Positions 7,803 to 16,004 of a stretch of DNA of 64,000 bases are shown one piece after another. Each line of letters begins with the position of its first letter. Within the stretch, counting starts at the first letter, position 1. Source of the DNA: Hydrogenophaga sp. (GTDB taxonomy: Bacteria > Pseudomonadota > Gammaproteobacteria > Burkholderiales > Burkholderiaceae_C); the NCBI RefSeq assembly GCF_018780075.1, contig NZ_JADMKB010000037.1, positions 124,001-188,000 of the forward strand, written 5' to 3'. The notes beneath the pieces are model-generated. The model did not search any database. It was not told the DNA's origin and saw nothing but the letters and a program-made list of their open reading frames with translations. The position numbers were made by a program, and so were the translations under genes.

Positions 7803-9431
7803 TCAGCCAATCACCTTGGTGGCGGTGGCATCGAGCTTGGGCGGGGTTTCGAAAGTGTGGAACGGCGCCGGCGAAGGCACTTCCCACTCCAGGCCCTCGG
7901 CACCTTCCCAAGGCTTCTGCGAAGCCTTGGAGCCTTGACCGCGCATGGCCGGGATCACCACCGCGATGAAGAAGTACACCTGCGCAAAACCGAAGAAGAA
8001 ACCACCCACCGACGCGATGGCGTTGAAGTCGGCGAACTGCATCGGGTAGTCGGCATAACGACGGGGCATGCCGGCCAAGCCGAGGAAGTGCATCGGGAAG
8101 AAGGTGACGTTGAACGAAATCATCGACCACCAGAAGTGGATCTTGCCGCGCGTTTCGCTGTACATCACACCGGTCCACTTGGGCAACCAGTAGTAGATGC
8201 CGGCAAACATGGCAAAGAGCGAACCGGCCACCAACACGTAGTGGAAGTGGGCCACCACGTAGTAGGTGTCCTGGAAGTTGATGTCGATCGGCGCCATGGA
8301 CAGGATCAGGCCCGTGAAGCCGCCGATGGTGAACACGAAGATGAAGCCCACAGCCCACAGCATCGGGGTCTCGAAGGTCATCGAACCCTTCCACATGGTC
8401 GCGATCCAGTTGAAGATCTTCACGCCCGTGGGCACGGCGATCAGCATGGTCGAGTACATGAAGAACAGCTGGCCGGTCACCGGCATGCCGGTGGTGAACA
8501 TGTGGTGAGCCCACACGACGAAGGACAGGATGGCGATGGAGCCCGTGGCGTACACCATGGAGGCGTAGCCAAACAGCTTCTTGCGCGAGAACGCGGGCAC
8601 GACCTGGCTCACGATGCCGAAGGCCGGCAAGATCATGATGTAGACCTCGGGGTGGCCGAAGAACCAGAAGATGTGCTGGTACATCACCGGGTCACCGCCG
8701 CCAGCGGGGTTGAAGAAGCTGGTGCCGAAATGGCGGTCGGTCAGCGTCATCGTGATGGCGCCGGCCAGCACGGGCATCACGGCGATCAGCAGGTAGGCGG
8801 TGATCAGCCAGGTCCAGCAGAACATCGGCATCTTCATCAGCGTCATGCCGGGCGCGCGCATGTTGAGGATGGTCACGATGATGTTGATCGAACCCATGAT
8901 CGACGACGCACCCAGGATGTGCATGGCGAAAATGCCGGCGTCCATCGAGGGGCCCATCTGCAGGGTCAGCGGCGCGTACAGCGTCCAGCCGGCAGCGGGG
9001 GCCCCGCCCGGCATGAAGAACGAGGACACCAGCATCAAGGCGGCCGGAATCATCAGCCAGAAGCTGAAGTTGTTCATGCGGGCGAAGGCCATGTCGGACG
9101 CGCCAATCTGCAGCGGGATCATCCAGTTCGCGAAGCCCACGAAGGCCGGCATGATGGCGCCGAACACCATGATCAGGCCGTGCATGGTGGTGAGCTGGTT
9201 GAACAGTTCGGGGTTGACCAGTTGCAGGCCCGGCTGGAACAGCTCGGCGCGGATCAGCAACGCGAGCACGCCGCCCACCATGAGCATGGTGAACGCGAAC
9301 AACAGGTACAGCGTGCCGATGTCTTTGTGGTTGGTGGCGTAGACCCAGCGGCGCCATCCCGTGGGGGCATGGTGATCGTGGTGGTCGTCGTGCGCGTGAG
9401 CGTCATGGGGATCGAGTACTGCACTCATCAT
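7803..9431 (-). CDS. ctaD: Cytochrome c oxidase subunit I
   Basis: Catalytic subunit of the aa3-type oxidase, binding heme a and the heme a3-CuB centre. The 542-residue, 12-helix protein shows the usual motifs: MHGLIMVFG (heme a His region), FFGHPEVYIMILPAFG (CuB His and cross-linked Tyr region), WAHHMFTTGMP (two CuB His) and VVAHFHYVLV (heme a and a3 His). A His/Asp-rich N-terminus (HDAHAHDDHHDHH) is typical of the Burkholderiales protein. Two adjacent ATG codons follow AAGGA; 9428 is the alternative start. Confidence 0.97.
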   Translation of the reverse strand: MMSAVLDPHDAHAHDDHHDHHAPTGWRRWVYATNHKDIGTLYLLFAFTMLMVGGVLALLIRAELFQPGLQLVNPELFNQLTTMHGLIMVFGAIMPAFVGFANWMIPLQIGASDMAFARMNNFSFWLMIPAALMLVSSFFMPGGAPAAGWTLYAPLTLQMGPSMDAGIFAMHILGASSIMGSINIIVTILNMRAPGMTLMKMPMFCWTWLITAYLLIAVMPVLAGAITMTLTDRHFGTSFFNPAGGGDPVMYQHIFWFFGHPEVYIMILPAFGIVSQVVPAFSRKKLFGYASMVYATGSIAILSFVVWAHHMFTTGMPVTGQLFFMYSTMLIAVPTGVKIFNWIATMWKGSMTFETPMLWAVGFIFVFTIGGFTGLILSMAPIDINFQDTYYVVAHFHYVLVAGSLFAMFAGIYYWLPKWTGVMYSETRGKIHFWWSMISFNVTFFPMHFLGLAGMPRRYADYPMQFADFNAIASVGGFFFGFAQVYFFIAVVIPAMRGQGSKASQKPWEGAEGLEWEVPSPAPFHTFETPPKLDATATKVIG

Positions 9432-9469
9432 CGTTTCCTTTGGAATTCAAATAGCTATCAGTGCCCGGC

Positions 9470-10675
9470 TCACTTGCGCGCGGCCACGACGTCCGCAGGC
9501 TGAACCAACTGCTCGGTCTTGTTGGACCAGCTGTTCTTGGTGTAAGTGATCACGGCAGCGATCTCGGTGTCGGACAGCTGTTTCCACGCTGGCATCGCAC
9601 CGTTGTTCTGGCCGTTGAGGAGGACCGCAATCTGCTTGGACTTGTCGGCATCGAGCACCACGGCCGAACCGTCCAGTGGCTTGATCGGGCCGGCGCCTTT
9701 GCCATTGGCCTGATGGCAGGCTGCACAGTTGGCGGCGTACACGGTCTCGCCACGCTTGACCAGATCGGCTTGCGTCCACACCTTGGAAGGATCATCGGCC
9801 AAAGCGGCCATTTTCTTGTTCTCGCCGTCCACCCACTTGGTGTAGTCCTCGGCCGACACCACCTTCACATGGATGGGCATGTAGGCGTGCTCCTTGCCAC
9901 ACAGCTCGGCGCATTGGCCGTAGAAATCGCCGGTCTTCTCGGCACGGAACCAGGTGTCGCGCACGAAGCCGGGGATCGCATCCTGCTTGATACCGAAGGC
10001 CGGCACCATGAAAGCGTGAATCACGTCGTTGGCCGTGGTGATGATGCGCACCTTCTTGCCCACGGGCACCACCATCGGGTTGTCCACCTTGAGCAGGTAG
10101 TCGTCGGTGGCCGGCGGGTTGCCGCTGTTGGACATTTCGCGGTGGCTCACGTCCAGCGTGGAGAGGAAGCCGATGCCCTCGCCCTCCCCCTTGATGTAGT
10201 CGTAGCCCCATTTCCACTGCATGCCCGTGGCCTTGATGGTGATGTCGCTGTTGGTGGTGTCTTTCTGGGCCACCAGCACCTTGGTGGCCGGGAGTGCCAT
10301 GCCGATCACGATCAGCAGCGGAACGATGGTCCATCCGAGTTCGACCCAGATCGGCTCGGGCAACTCCTGCGCTTTGTGACCGACCGACTTGCGGTGCTTG
10401 AGGATGGAATAAAACATCACCCCGAAGACGATCACGAAGATCACCGTGCAGATGATCATCATGAACCAGTGAAGCCAGTGCTGCTCTTCAGCGATCTTGG
10501 TGGCAGCAGGGGCAAAATTGAGTTGATTGACCGCTGGGCCACCAGGCAGGTCATTCACGGCATGGGCCGCTTCAGTCACCCAGACCGCAGAACCGAAGGT
10601 CAGCGAGGAAGCCATGGTGCGCAGGCCACCCAGTCGATCAAGCAAAGAATCACCCGTCTGTTTTGTCGTACTCAC
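9470..10675 (-). CDS. coxB: Cytochrome c oxidase subunit II with C-terminal cytochrome c domain
   Basis: Subunit II receives electrons from cytochrome c through CuA. The 401-residue protein has a signal-like N-terminus, two transmembrane helices, a cupredoxin domain with CuA ligands (HAFMVPAFG His; CAELCGKEHAYM Cys, Cys, His, Met), and a fused C-terminal c-type domain with a CAACH heme site and a NGAMPAWKQLSD axial-Met region, giving a caa3-like subunit. The start is taken as GTG at 10675, with GAGG upstream; MASSLTFGS about 20 codons later is an alternative that would begin at the signal peptide. First gene of the oxidase operon, with an Fnr-type site 24 bases upstream. Confidence 0.95.
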   Translation of the reverse strand: MSTTKQTGDSLLDRLGGLRTMASSLTFGSAVWVTEAAHAVNDLPGGPAVNQLNFAPAATKIAEEQHWLHWFMMIICTVIFVIVFGVMFYSILKHRKSVGHKAQELPEPIWVELGWTIVPLLIVIGMALPATKVLVAQKDTTNSDITIKATGMQWKWGYDYIKGEGEGIGFLSTLDVSHREMSNSGNPPATDDYLLKVDNPMVVPVGKKVRIITTANDVIHAFMVPAFGIKQDAIPGFVRDTWFRAEKTGDFYGQCAELCGKEHAYMPIHVKVVSAEDYTKWVDGENKKMAALADDPSKVWTQADLVKRGETVYAANCAACHQANGKGAGPIKPLDGSAVVLDADKSKQIAVLLNGQNNGAMPAWKQLSDTEIAAVITYTKNSWSNKTEQLVQPADVVAARK

Positions 10676-10698
10676 GTTTAACGCCTCAAATATAAGTA

Positions 10699-10712
10699 TT
10701 GATTTATATCAA
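10699..10712 (-). promoter_or_regulatory. Fnr/Anr-type binding site upstream of coxB
   Basis: Perfect palindrome TTGAT-TTAT-ATCAA, the Fnr/Anr consensus. It lies 24-37 bases upstream of the coxB GTG, next to AT-rich sequence that could be the -10 region. A site this close to the start would suggest repression of the aa3 oxidase under low oxygen, but the transcription start is not known. Confidence 0.7.
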
Positions 10713-11139
10713 TGCTGATTAGAACAAAATTTCCGGGGGCCGCCCACTCAGGGAATACCCAACCATCACCCAAACACTTCTCGGTCCAACCCTCCATTCG
10801 AGGGCCAGCACAGGACGCACATGCGGGTCGCACAAAACGACCCGCTTGCATGAACCGACCGCCACCGCGCATCCTGAAACCGCACCCGGCTCCAGCAACT
10901 CCAAGGCTGAAAAGGGCAACACCTGCGAGATGCTTGGCTCCAGAAAATCAGGTCAACACCAGGGAGCGCACAACACGGACCCGCTGCCAAGCTGCCTCGG
11001 TGACCCCAAGCAATGCGCCAGAGGATCCGGCGCACGCCATCGGCGAACACCAAAGCGAGGCCATTCAGATCACCATGCCGATGCTTTCCCGACGACAGAA
11101 CGTGGACACCAATGGCGCACGAACACGCACAGACGTGGC

Positions 11140-11162
11140 AAAAAACCCGCCAGAGCGGTTTG
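11140..11162 (-). terminator. Possible weak terminator after the methyltransferase gene
   Basis: On the minus strand AACCGC-TCTG-GCGG is followed by GTTTTTTG. The stem is short and imperfect. It lies about 85 bases past the stop at 11247. Confidence 0.4.
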
Positions 11163-11173
11163 ATTTATGTCAA
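11160..11173. promoter_or_regulatory. Near-perfect Fnr/Anr-type site
   Basis: TTGAT-TTAT-GTCAA has one mismatch to the TTGAT-N4-ATCAA palindrome. It lies ~485 bases upstream of coxB and overlaps the edge of the weak hairpin at 11140-11162, so its target is unclear. Confidence 0.45.
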
Positions 11174-11246
11174 TTGTAGCCGTCGAAAACCACGGTTTGA
11201 CGGCCGCCGCCCTTGGGGCCTGCCGCGCAGGGCGGTGCCCTGAGTC

Positions 11247-12146
11247 TCAAGAGCGACGGTCGCGCAGCATGGCGCGCATCTCATCCATCGACACCGACTG
11301 GCTGTCACCCCGCGGGGGGCGGGGGGCTGCCTTGAAGGCGTGGCCATAGATGACTTCAAACGTCAGCAGCAGGCGGCCGTCCTCGGACCTCGGCAGGCCC
11401 TGGTCAATGGCCTGCTCCAGCTCTTGCCGCCAGGCACGCCCGCGCAGCGCCCCGAAGCGGGCGGTGTTGAGGTTGCGCCCGAGCGATCGAAGTTCGTCCA
11501 GCAAGGGGCCTGCGCCGCTGTAGGACAGCGAGATGCGCTCCATGTCCATCACGGGCTCCGCGAAACCGTTGTGCACCAGCATGTCGCCCCAGTCGTGCAT
11601 GTCGGTGAATGCGTGCGCAGGATCGGGCCACCCCGCCCGGGCGTACACCGCACGCAGCTCCCGAAGGCTGTCGGGCCCCAGGCAGGAAAACATCAGGAAT
11701 CCATCGGTCTGGATCTGCCCATGCCACTGTCGGAGCAGGGGTTGCGGACGGGCGACCTGGTGCAATGCCATGTTGGCCCACAGCATCGCGACCGGCGTGT
11801 CGACCCCGGCAGCGACATGGCCCCGCTTCCACTGCAAGGGGTTCCACGAACGCCGGGCCGGTTCCCTGGTCGCCTCCAGGGCCCGCGGTGTGTCGTGCGC
11901 CGCCACTTGGCAACGGGCGGCTGGCAAACGCTCCGCCAGAGTGCGATGGGCCTGCAGGCCACCGAGCACCGGCTCCCAATGCAGCCAGCTGGCGGGAGGG
12001 TCGCGAAACCATTGCAACCGGTCGATCATGCGACGGGCCACCTCTTCATGCAGCCAGGGGCTCTGATCGCGGATGCGTGCCAACCACCGCTCCGCGGCCA
12101 CAGGATCGAGGCCGGGCACAGGGATGTCTTCGGGTGCGTGGTTCAA
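11247..12146 (-). CDS. SAM-dependent methyltransferase-fold protein, BioC-like
   Basis: A 299-residue protein resembling BioC (malonyl-ACP O-methyltransferase) homologues of Burkholderiales. The N-terminus (LDPVAAERWLARIR) and the middle segments MLWANMALHQVARPQPLLRQWHGQI, GFLMFSCLGPDSLRELRAVY and FTDMHDWGDMLVHNGFAEPVMDME match the C-terminal half of that family. The glycine-rich SAM-binding motif I is degenerate: VLGGLQAHRTL replaces the usual LDxGxGTG. It may therefore have lost or altered SAM binding. No other biotin genes are adjacent. It is divergent from comF. Confidence 0.7.
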   Translation of the reverse strand: MNHAPEDIPVPGLDPVAAERWLARIRDQSPWLHEEVARRMIDRLQWFRDPPASWLHWEPVLGGLQAHRTLAERLPAARCQVAAHDTPRALEATREPARRSWNPLQWKRGHVAAGVDTPVAMLWANMALHQVARPQPLLRQWHGQIQTDGFLMFSCLGPDSLRELRAVYARAGWPDPAHAFTDMHDWGDMLVHNGFAEPVMDMERISLSYSGAGPLLDELRSLGRNLNTARFGALRGRAWRQELEQAIDQGLPRSEDGRLLLTFEVIYGHAFKAAPRPPRGDSQSVSMDEMRAMLRDRRS

Positions 12147-12182
12147 CGGGAAGGCAGGTGATGATGAAGGCCCTTGCGGGGC

Positions 12183-12204
12183 TGGCGCCAGTATATTGGC
12201 GCCA
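12183..12204. repeat. Paired palindromes TGGCGCCA between the methyltransferase and comF genes
   Basis: Two copies of the self-complementary octamer TGGCGCCA (12183-12190 and 12197-12204) separated by GTATAT, immediately before the comF ATG. They could form a hairpin or bind a dimeric regulator; no known regulator is implied. Confidence 0.5.
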
Positions 12205-12206
12205 CC

Positions 12207-12926
12207 ATGACCCGTCTGCTTCCGCCACTCGAGTACGCGTTTTCGCTGCCCGGCACTTGCCAGGTGTGCGGACGGTGGCCGGCCCAGCCTGTGTGCTCGG
12301 CCTGCATGCAGCGCTTTGCGTCATCGACGGCGCGCTGCCCGGCGTGCGCGTGCCCGGTCCCATCCGGCTGGGGGCTGTGCGGGCGTTGCCTTGCCAGCGC
12401 GCAACCGCCGCTGATCGCTCGCTGCGCGGCGGCTGTCGACTATGGCTACCCATGGGACGCGTTGATTGCGCGGTTCAAATTCCGGGGCGAACCCGGCTGG
12501 GCCACCGTTCTGGCCGAACCGATGCTGGAACAGGCGATGGCTCGCGGACTGCTGCCTTCAGGCGTGCTCCTGGTACCCATCCCCGTGACGTCCCGCCGCC
12601 TGGCCGAGCGCGGTTACAACCAGGCTTGGGAACTCACGAAGGTGTTGCAGCGCCGGACCGGTCGGGCGGCGCTGGCCGACGCGCTGGTGCGTGTGATCGA
12701 TGCGCCAGACCAGCATCGGTTGCCGCAGGCACAGCGGCTGAACAACCTGCGCGGTGCGTTCGCGGCTCACCCCGATCACGTGCCGCGCCTGGCCGGTGCC
12801 CGCGTGGTGCTGGTGGACGACGTGCGCACCACGGGCGCCACGCTGAACAGCGCGGCACAGGCCCTGCAACAGGCGGGCGTGGCCGACATCGCCGCGCTGG
12901 TGCTGGCACGCACACCATCGGATTGA
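12207..12926 (+). CDS. comF: ComF family phosphoribosyltransferase-like protein
   Basis: ComF homologue, linked to uptake of transforming DNA. The 239-residue protein has an N-terminal zinc-finger region with CQVCG, CSAC, CPAC and CGRC pairs (first ~65 residues) and a C-terminal phosphoribosyltransferase fold with the PRPP-loop VVLVDDVRTTGATL. The RLAERGYNQAWELTK segment is also typical. ATG at 12207 is chosen over an in-frame TTG at 12174 because the latter would read through the palindromic repeat. It is divergent from the BioC-like gene. Confidence 0.88.
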   Translation: MTRLLPPLEYAFSLPGTCQVCGRWPAQPVCSACMQRFASSTARCPACACPVPSGWGLCGRCLASAQPPLIARCAAAVDYGYPWDALIARFKFRGEPGWATVLAEPMLEQAMARGLLPSGVLLVPIPVTSRRLAERGYNQAWELTKVLQRRTGRAALADALVRVIDAPDQHRLPQAQRLNNLRGAFAAHPDHVPRLAGARVVLVDDVRTTGATLNSAAQALQQAGVADIAALVLARTPSD

Positions 12927-13054
12927 ACAGAATCCAACGCACCGAGCACGGTGTGTCTCTGCCCACAACAATGCGCTTATCATCGCGGCGTTGCAGGGGA
13001 GCACCACAAAACCAGACCACTGGTTGACACTGCCAAACCGCGTCCATTGAACCC

Positions 13055-13528
13055 ATGTTCCGCATTGTTCTGGTAGCACCACAGATCCCTCCCAACACCG
13101 GGAACGTGATCCGCTTGTGCGCCAACACCGGCTGCGATCTGCACCTCATCGAGCCGCTGGGTTTTTCAATGGACGACAAACAGATGCGCCGTGCCGGTCT
13201 CGATTACCACGAATACGCTCGCGTGCGCCGCCACGCCGACTGGTCCACATTCATCGCGACAGAACAACCCGATCTGCACCGGATGTACGCCTTGACCACC
13301 CGAGGTCAGGGCAACGCGTATGGGCAAAGCTACATGCCTGGGGACTGGCTGGTCTTCGGGTCGGAGACCGATGGCCTGCCGGGCGAGGTCCGAGAACACA
13401 TTCCCACCCCCCAGCAACTGCGCCTGCCCATGCTCGACGGCCAGCGCAGCCTGAACCTGTCCAACGCCGTGGCGGTGCTCGCCTACGAAGCCTGGCGGCA
13501 ACAGGGATTTGGAGCCACACCACCGTGA
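13055..13528 (+). CDS. trmL: tRNA (cytidine/uridine-34 2'-O)-methyltransferase
   Basis: SPOUT-class methyltransferase that modifies the wobble base of tRNA-Leu. The 157-residue length is normal for TrmL. Family motifs seen: PQIPPNTGNVIRLCANTG at the N-terminus, GDWLVFGSETDGLP (SAM-binding knot) and the closing RSLNLSNAVAVLAYEAWRQ. It stands alone, 128 bases after comF, with no clear promoter. Confidence 0.93.
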   Translation: MFRIVLVAPQIPPNTGNVIRLCANTGCDLHLIEPLGFSMDDKQMRRAGLDYHEYARVRRHADWSTFIATEQPDLHRMYALTTRGQGNAYGQSYMPGDWLVFGSETDGLPGEVREHIPTPQQLRLPMLDGQRSLNLSNAVAVLAYEAWRQQGFGATPP

Positions 13529-13676
13529 CGCAGTTCACCAATGGGCTGAGGTACGCACCTCACACAGACCCGGCACCCGATCACACAATACGACCCTGCC
13601 GTCGCGCCCAGCGATGCGCCGCTGCTCGGCCATGCCGATGGTTCAGCCTCCCCCACCAGGCATCCCGGAGATTTGT

Positions 13677-14000
13677 TTGATTCCGCTACTCACCAGGCTC
13701 ATCAAGGGCAAGATGGCGCCGCGCAAGCCCGTGAGCGCAACGGCCAGCCTGAAAGACCTTCAGTCCATTCGCACCGCCTTGTTGCAATGCATGGACGATT
13801 GCGACAGCGTGCAGGCGCAGCGCCTGCGACACAAGATCGTCCAGACGAAGACAGCCCAGGAGCTCTGGATGCTGCGCAACGACGCCTATCAACTCATCTC
13901 ACAGCAAACCAGCCAGGCGGTCGCCGCCGAACGCATCAACAACCTGATGTCGGCGTTTGAGGGCTGGCTCGAACCCCGTCAGCTCGTGCGCATCAAGTAG
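13677..14000 (+). CDS. Hypothetical protein
   Basis: Predicted 107-residue, mostly helical soluble protein with no recognised domain. It contains two adjacent helical segments (LKDLQSIRTALLQCMDDCDS and AQELWMLRNDAYQLISQ) and ends EGWLEPRQLVRIK. TTG at 13677 is the preferred start, since GGAG lies six bases upstream; ATG at 13713 (MAPRKP) is the alternative. The composition is like its neighbours, so it is probably a conserved chromosomal gene of unknown role. Confidence 0.65.
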   Translation: MIPLLTRLIKGKMAPRKPVSATASLKDLQSIRTALLQCMDDCDSVQAQRLRHKIVQTKTAQELWMLRNDAYQLISQQTSQAVAAERINNLMSAFEGWLEPRQLVRIK

Positions 14001-14020
14001 GCCGCGCACACGATAGGCGT

Positions 14021-14476
14021 TCAGGGGTAGCTGCGCACCAGCGCCTCAGCCACACACACCGGTTTGTCGACCCCTTCGCGTTCGACAGAAACGCTCCAGG
14101 TCATCTGAAAACCGTGGTGCTCGATGGGCGTGGCCGCCATCAAAGTCATGCGCGCGCGCAGCCGGCTGCCCACCGGTACGGGGGCCGTGAAACGCACCTT
14201 GTTCAACCCGTAGTTCACGCCCATGCCCGACTGGCGGATTTCAAATGCCGTATCGAAGAACACGGGGATCAAGGACAAGGTGAGAAAGCCGTGAGCGATC
14301 GGTGACCCGAAAGGCCCCGCCTTGGCGCGCTCCACGTCCACATGGATCCACTGGTGATCGCCGGTCGCATCGGCAAAGCGGTTGACCTGGTCCTGGGTCA
14401 CGGTCACCCAGTCGCTCACGGCGACTTCTTCGCCCACGCAAGCCACCAGATCGTTCAGGGTTTCAAAGCTTCTCAT
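14021..14476 (-). CDS. MaoC family (R)-specific enoyl-CoA hydratase
   Basis: Single hot-dog domain hydratase of 151 residues. The catalytic signature is complete: FADATGDHQWIHVD (Asp and His) followed by GPFGSPIAHGFLTLSL. The enzyme hydrates trans-2-enoyl-CoA to (R)-3-hydroxyacyl-CoA, linking beta-oxidation to polyester or fatty-acid pathways; the substrate chain length is not predictable here. It is flanked by an unknown gene and a ParA-like ATPase, so context adds nothing. Confidence 0.88.
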   Translation of the reverse strand: MRSFETLNDLVACVGEEVAVSDWVTVTQDQVNRFADATGDHQWIHVDVERAKAGPFGSPIAHGFLTLSLIPVFFDTAFEIRQSGMGVNYGLNKVRFTAPVPVGSRLRARMTLMAATPIEHHGFQMTWSVSVEREGVDKPVCVAEALVRSYP

Positions 14477-14548
14477 GGCTGAGGACTCTAGTCGGCCCCA
14501 CGGGGCCTCGCTGTCGGCACGGCGACAGGCCCCTCAACGGGCCACCGT

Positions 14549-15166
14549 TCAGCGCTCCAGCCAGTCGCAGATGCCCTGCCACTGCTCCAGGTCTTTCTCC
14601 ACCCGGCTGGGCGCCACATCGAACAGCGTCAGGCCACGCGCCGCGAGATGGATGTAGTTCTGCGTGTCGCGCAGGAAACCCAGCACCGGCAGACCCAGCC
14701 CGTTCACGAACTCGTGCAGCTTTTCGGCCGCGATGGTGCGCGCGTCCACACGCATGCCGACGATGCCCACCTGCAGCTTATCGGCACGCCGTGACTCGGC
14801 CAGCTCGTCCAGAAAGGCACGCGTGGCGTAGATGTCAAAGATGCTGGGCTGCAGCGGCACGAGCACCTTGTCGGCCTGCTTGAGCGCGTCCTTGAAGAGC
14901 CCACCATGCAAGCCCGCCGGCGTGTCCAGCACCACATGGCTCGTGCCTCTGGGTGCCCGGGCGATCTGGTCGCCCGAGAGGTCCCATGTCTGGATGGGTC
15001 GGGCGGCCTGGGGGCGCAGGCGCAGCCACAGCGCCGACGACTGCTGGCGGTCGGCGTCGCCCAGCATCACCGAATGCCCTCGGCTCGCGAAGAAACCGGC
15101 CACGTTGGTCGACAGGGTGGATTTGCCCACACCCCCTTTGGGATTCGCGATCACCACCACCGGCAT
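14549..15166 (-). CDS. ParA-family ATPase
   Basis: A 205-residue deviant Walker-A ATPase. Motif A is NPKGGVGKST (residues ~9-18) with the signature lysine, and the A' motif is HVVLDTPAGLH. It lacks the N-terminal DNA-binding part of plasmid ParA and has no ParB gene beside it, so it belongs to the short ParA/MinD-like class used in positioning large complexes. The start MPVVVIANP has AGGAGG seven bases upstream; a seven-codon longer frame is not needed. Cargo unknown. Confidence 0.82.
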   Translation of the reverse strand: MPVVVIANPKGGVGKSTLSTNVAGFFASRGHSVMLGDADRQQSSALWLRLRPQAARPIQTWDLSGDQIARAPRGTSHVVLDTPAGLHGGLFKDALKQADKVLVPLQPSIFDIYATRAFLDELAESRRADKLQVGIVGMRVDARTIAAEKLHEFVNGLGLPVLGFLRDTQNYIHLAARGLTLFDVAPSRVEKDLEQWQGICDWLER

Positions 15167-15199
15167 ATCCAGCCTCCTTGGGCGCAAGACAAACGGCTG

Positions 15200-15955
15200 C
15201 TATGTTAACGGCCAGCCGTCCCACACCAGCTTGATCCCGGTGAGGAACATGCCGGTGTACACCAGCCGGTAGAACAACACCGGGTGAATGCGGTGCGCGA
15301 TGCGCACCCCCACCCAGACACCGATGGGCGCGAACGGCAACAGCGCCAGCGAGGTCAGCATGTTGCGCATGTCGAGCAGGCCCAGCCAGGCGTAGGGAAT
15401 CCACTTGGCGAGGTTGATGAAGAAAAAGAAGAACGCCATGGTGCCGGTGAACAGCACCGGTGTGAGCTTCAAGGGAATCACGTAGGCGTTGATCGGCGGC
15501 CCCCCTGCGTGGGCGATGAAGCTGGTGAACCCCGAGGTCGTGGTCAGCAGCGCCCCCAGCCACCGGGGTGGTGGTGGGCTGTCGGCCTTGGGCGGAAACA
15601 GCAGGCGCTGCGCGAGAAACAACAGCGTGAAACCGCCGACGATGCCCGCCACCACCTTCGCATCCAGCACCTTGAACAAGAGCGTGCCAATCACGATGCC
15701 GAGCAGGCCGAAGGGCAACAGGAAGCGCAAGAGCTGGCGGTCCACGTTGTTGCGAAACGCCGCCATGCCCAGCAGGTCCATCACCAGCAACACCGGCATC
15801 AGGATCGCCGCTGCCTGCGGCACCGTGACCGCCAGCGCCATCATCGGCACGGCGAGCGAGCCGAAGCCGGCCCCAAAGCCGCTCTTGCTCACGCCCAGGA
15901 GCAGCACCGCGGGAATCGCGACGGCGTAAAACAGCGGATCGGTGATCAGCAGCAC
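15200..15955 (-). CDS. TSUP family (TauE/SafE-like) sulfite/organosulfonate permease
   Basis: A 251-residue polytopic membrane protein with about eight helices. It shows the family glycine-rich start (LLGVSKSGFGAGFGSLAVPMMAL) and the second-half FTSFIAHAGGPPINAYVIPLKL segment characteristic of TSUP permeases. These export or import sulfite, sulfonates or similar anions. The substrate cannot be assigned. It is transcribed leftward, 33 bases ahead of the ParA-like gene, and could share its transcript. Confidence 0.87.
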   Translation of the reverse strand: MLLITDPLFYAVAIPAVLLLGVSKSGFGAGFGSLAVPMMALAVTVPQAAAILMPVLLVMDLLGMAAFRNNVDRQLLRFLLPFGLLGIVIGTLLFKVLDAKVVAGIVGGFTLLFLAQRLLFPPKADSPPPPRWLGALLTTTSGFTSFIAHAGGPPINAYVIPLKLTPVLFTGTMAFFFFFINLAKWIPYAWLGLLDMRNMLTSLALLPFAPIGVWVGVRIAHRIHPVLFYRLVYTGMFLTGIKLVWDGWPLT

Positions 15956-16004
15956 GTCACACCACGCTTCCGGTTGCCCAACACCCTGCCACGTTGGTCA
16001 CCGT

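Larger units (their letters stand above)
10676..11246. other. 571-base non-coding region upstream of coxB
   Basis: No convincing gene on either strand. It contains the coxB leader, the perfect Fnr-type site at 10699-10712, a near-perfect one at 11160-11173 and a weak leftward hairpin at 11140-11162 after the methyltransferase gene. The remaining ~400 bases show no clear repeats; a small RNA or long coxB leader is possible but unsupported. Confidence 0.6.

Noticed and set aside
7560..9503. Rightward 647-codon frame opposite ctaG and ctaD
   Set aside because: His- and Asp-rich shadow of the strongly conserved oxidase genes; no start signal or domain.
12183..12204. TGGCGCCA pair as a known operator
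   Set aside because: Listed as a repeat only; palindromic GC-rich octamers are common in such genomes and no regulator matches.
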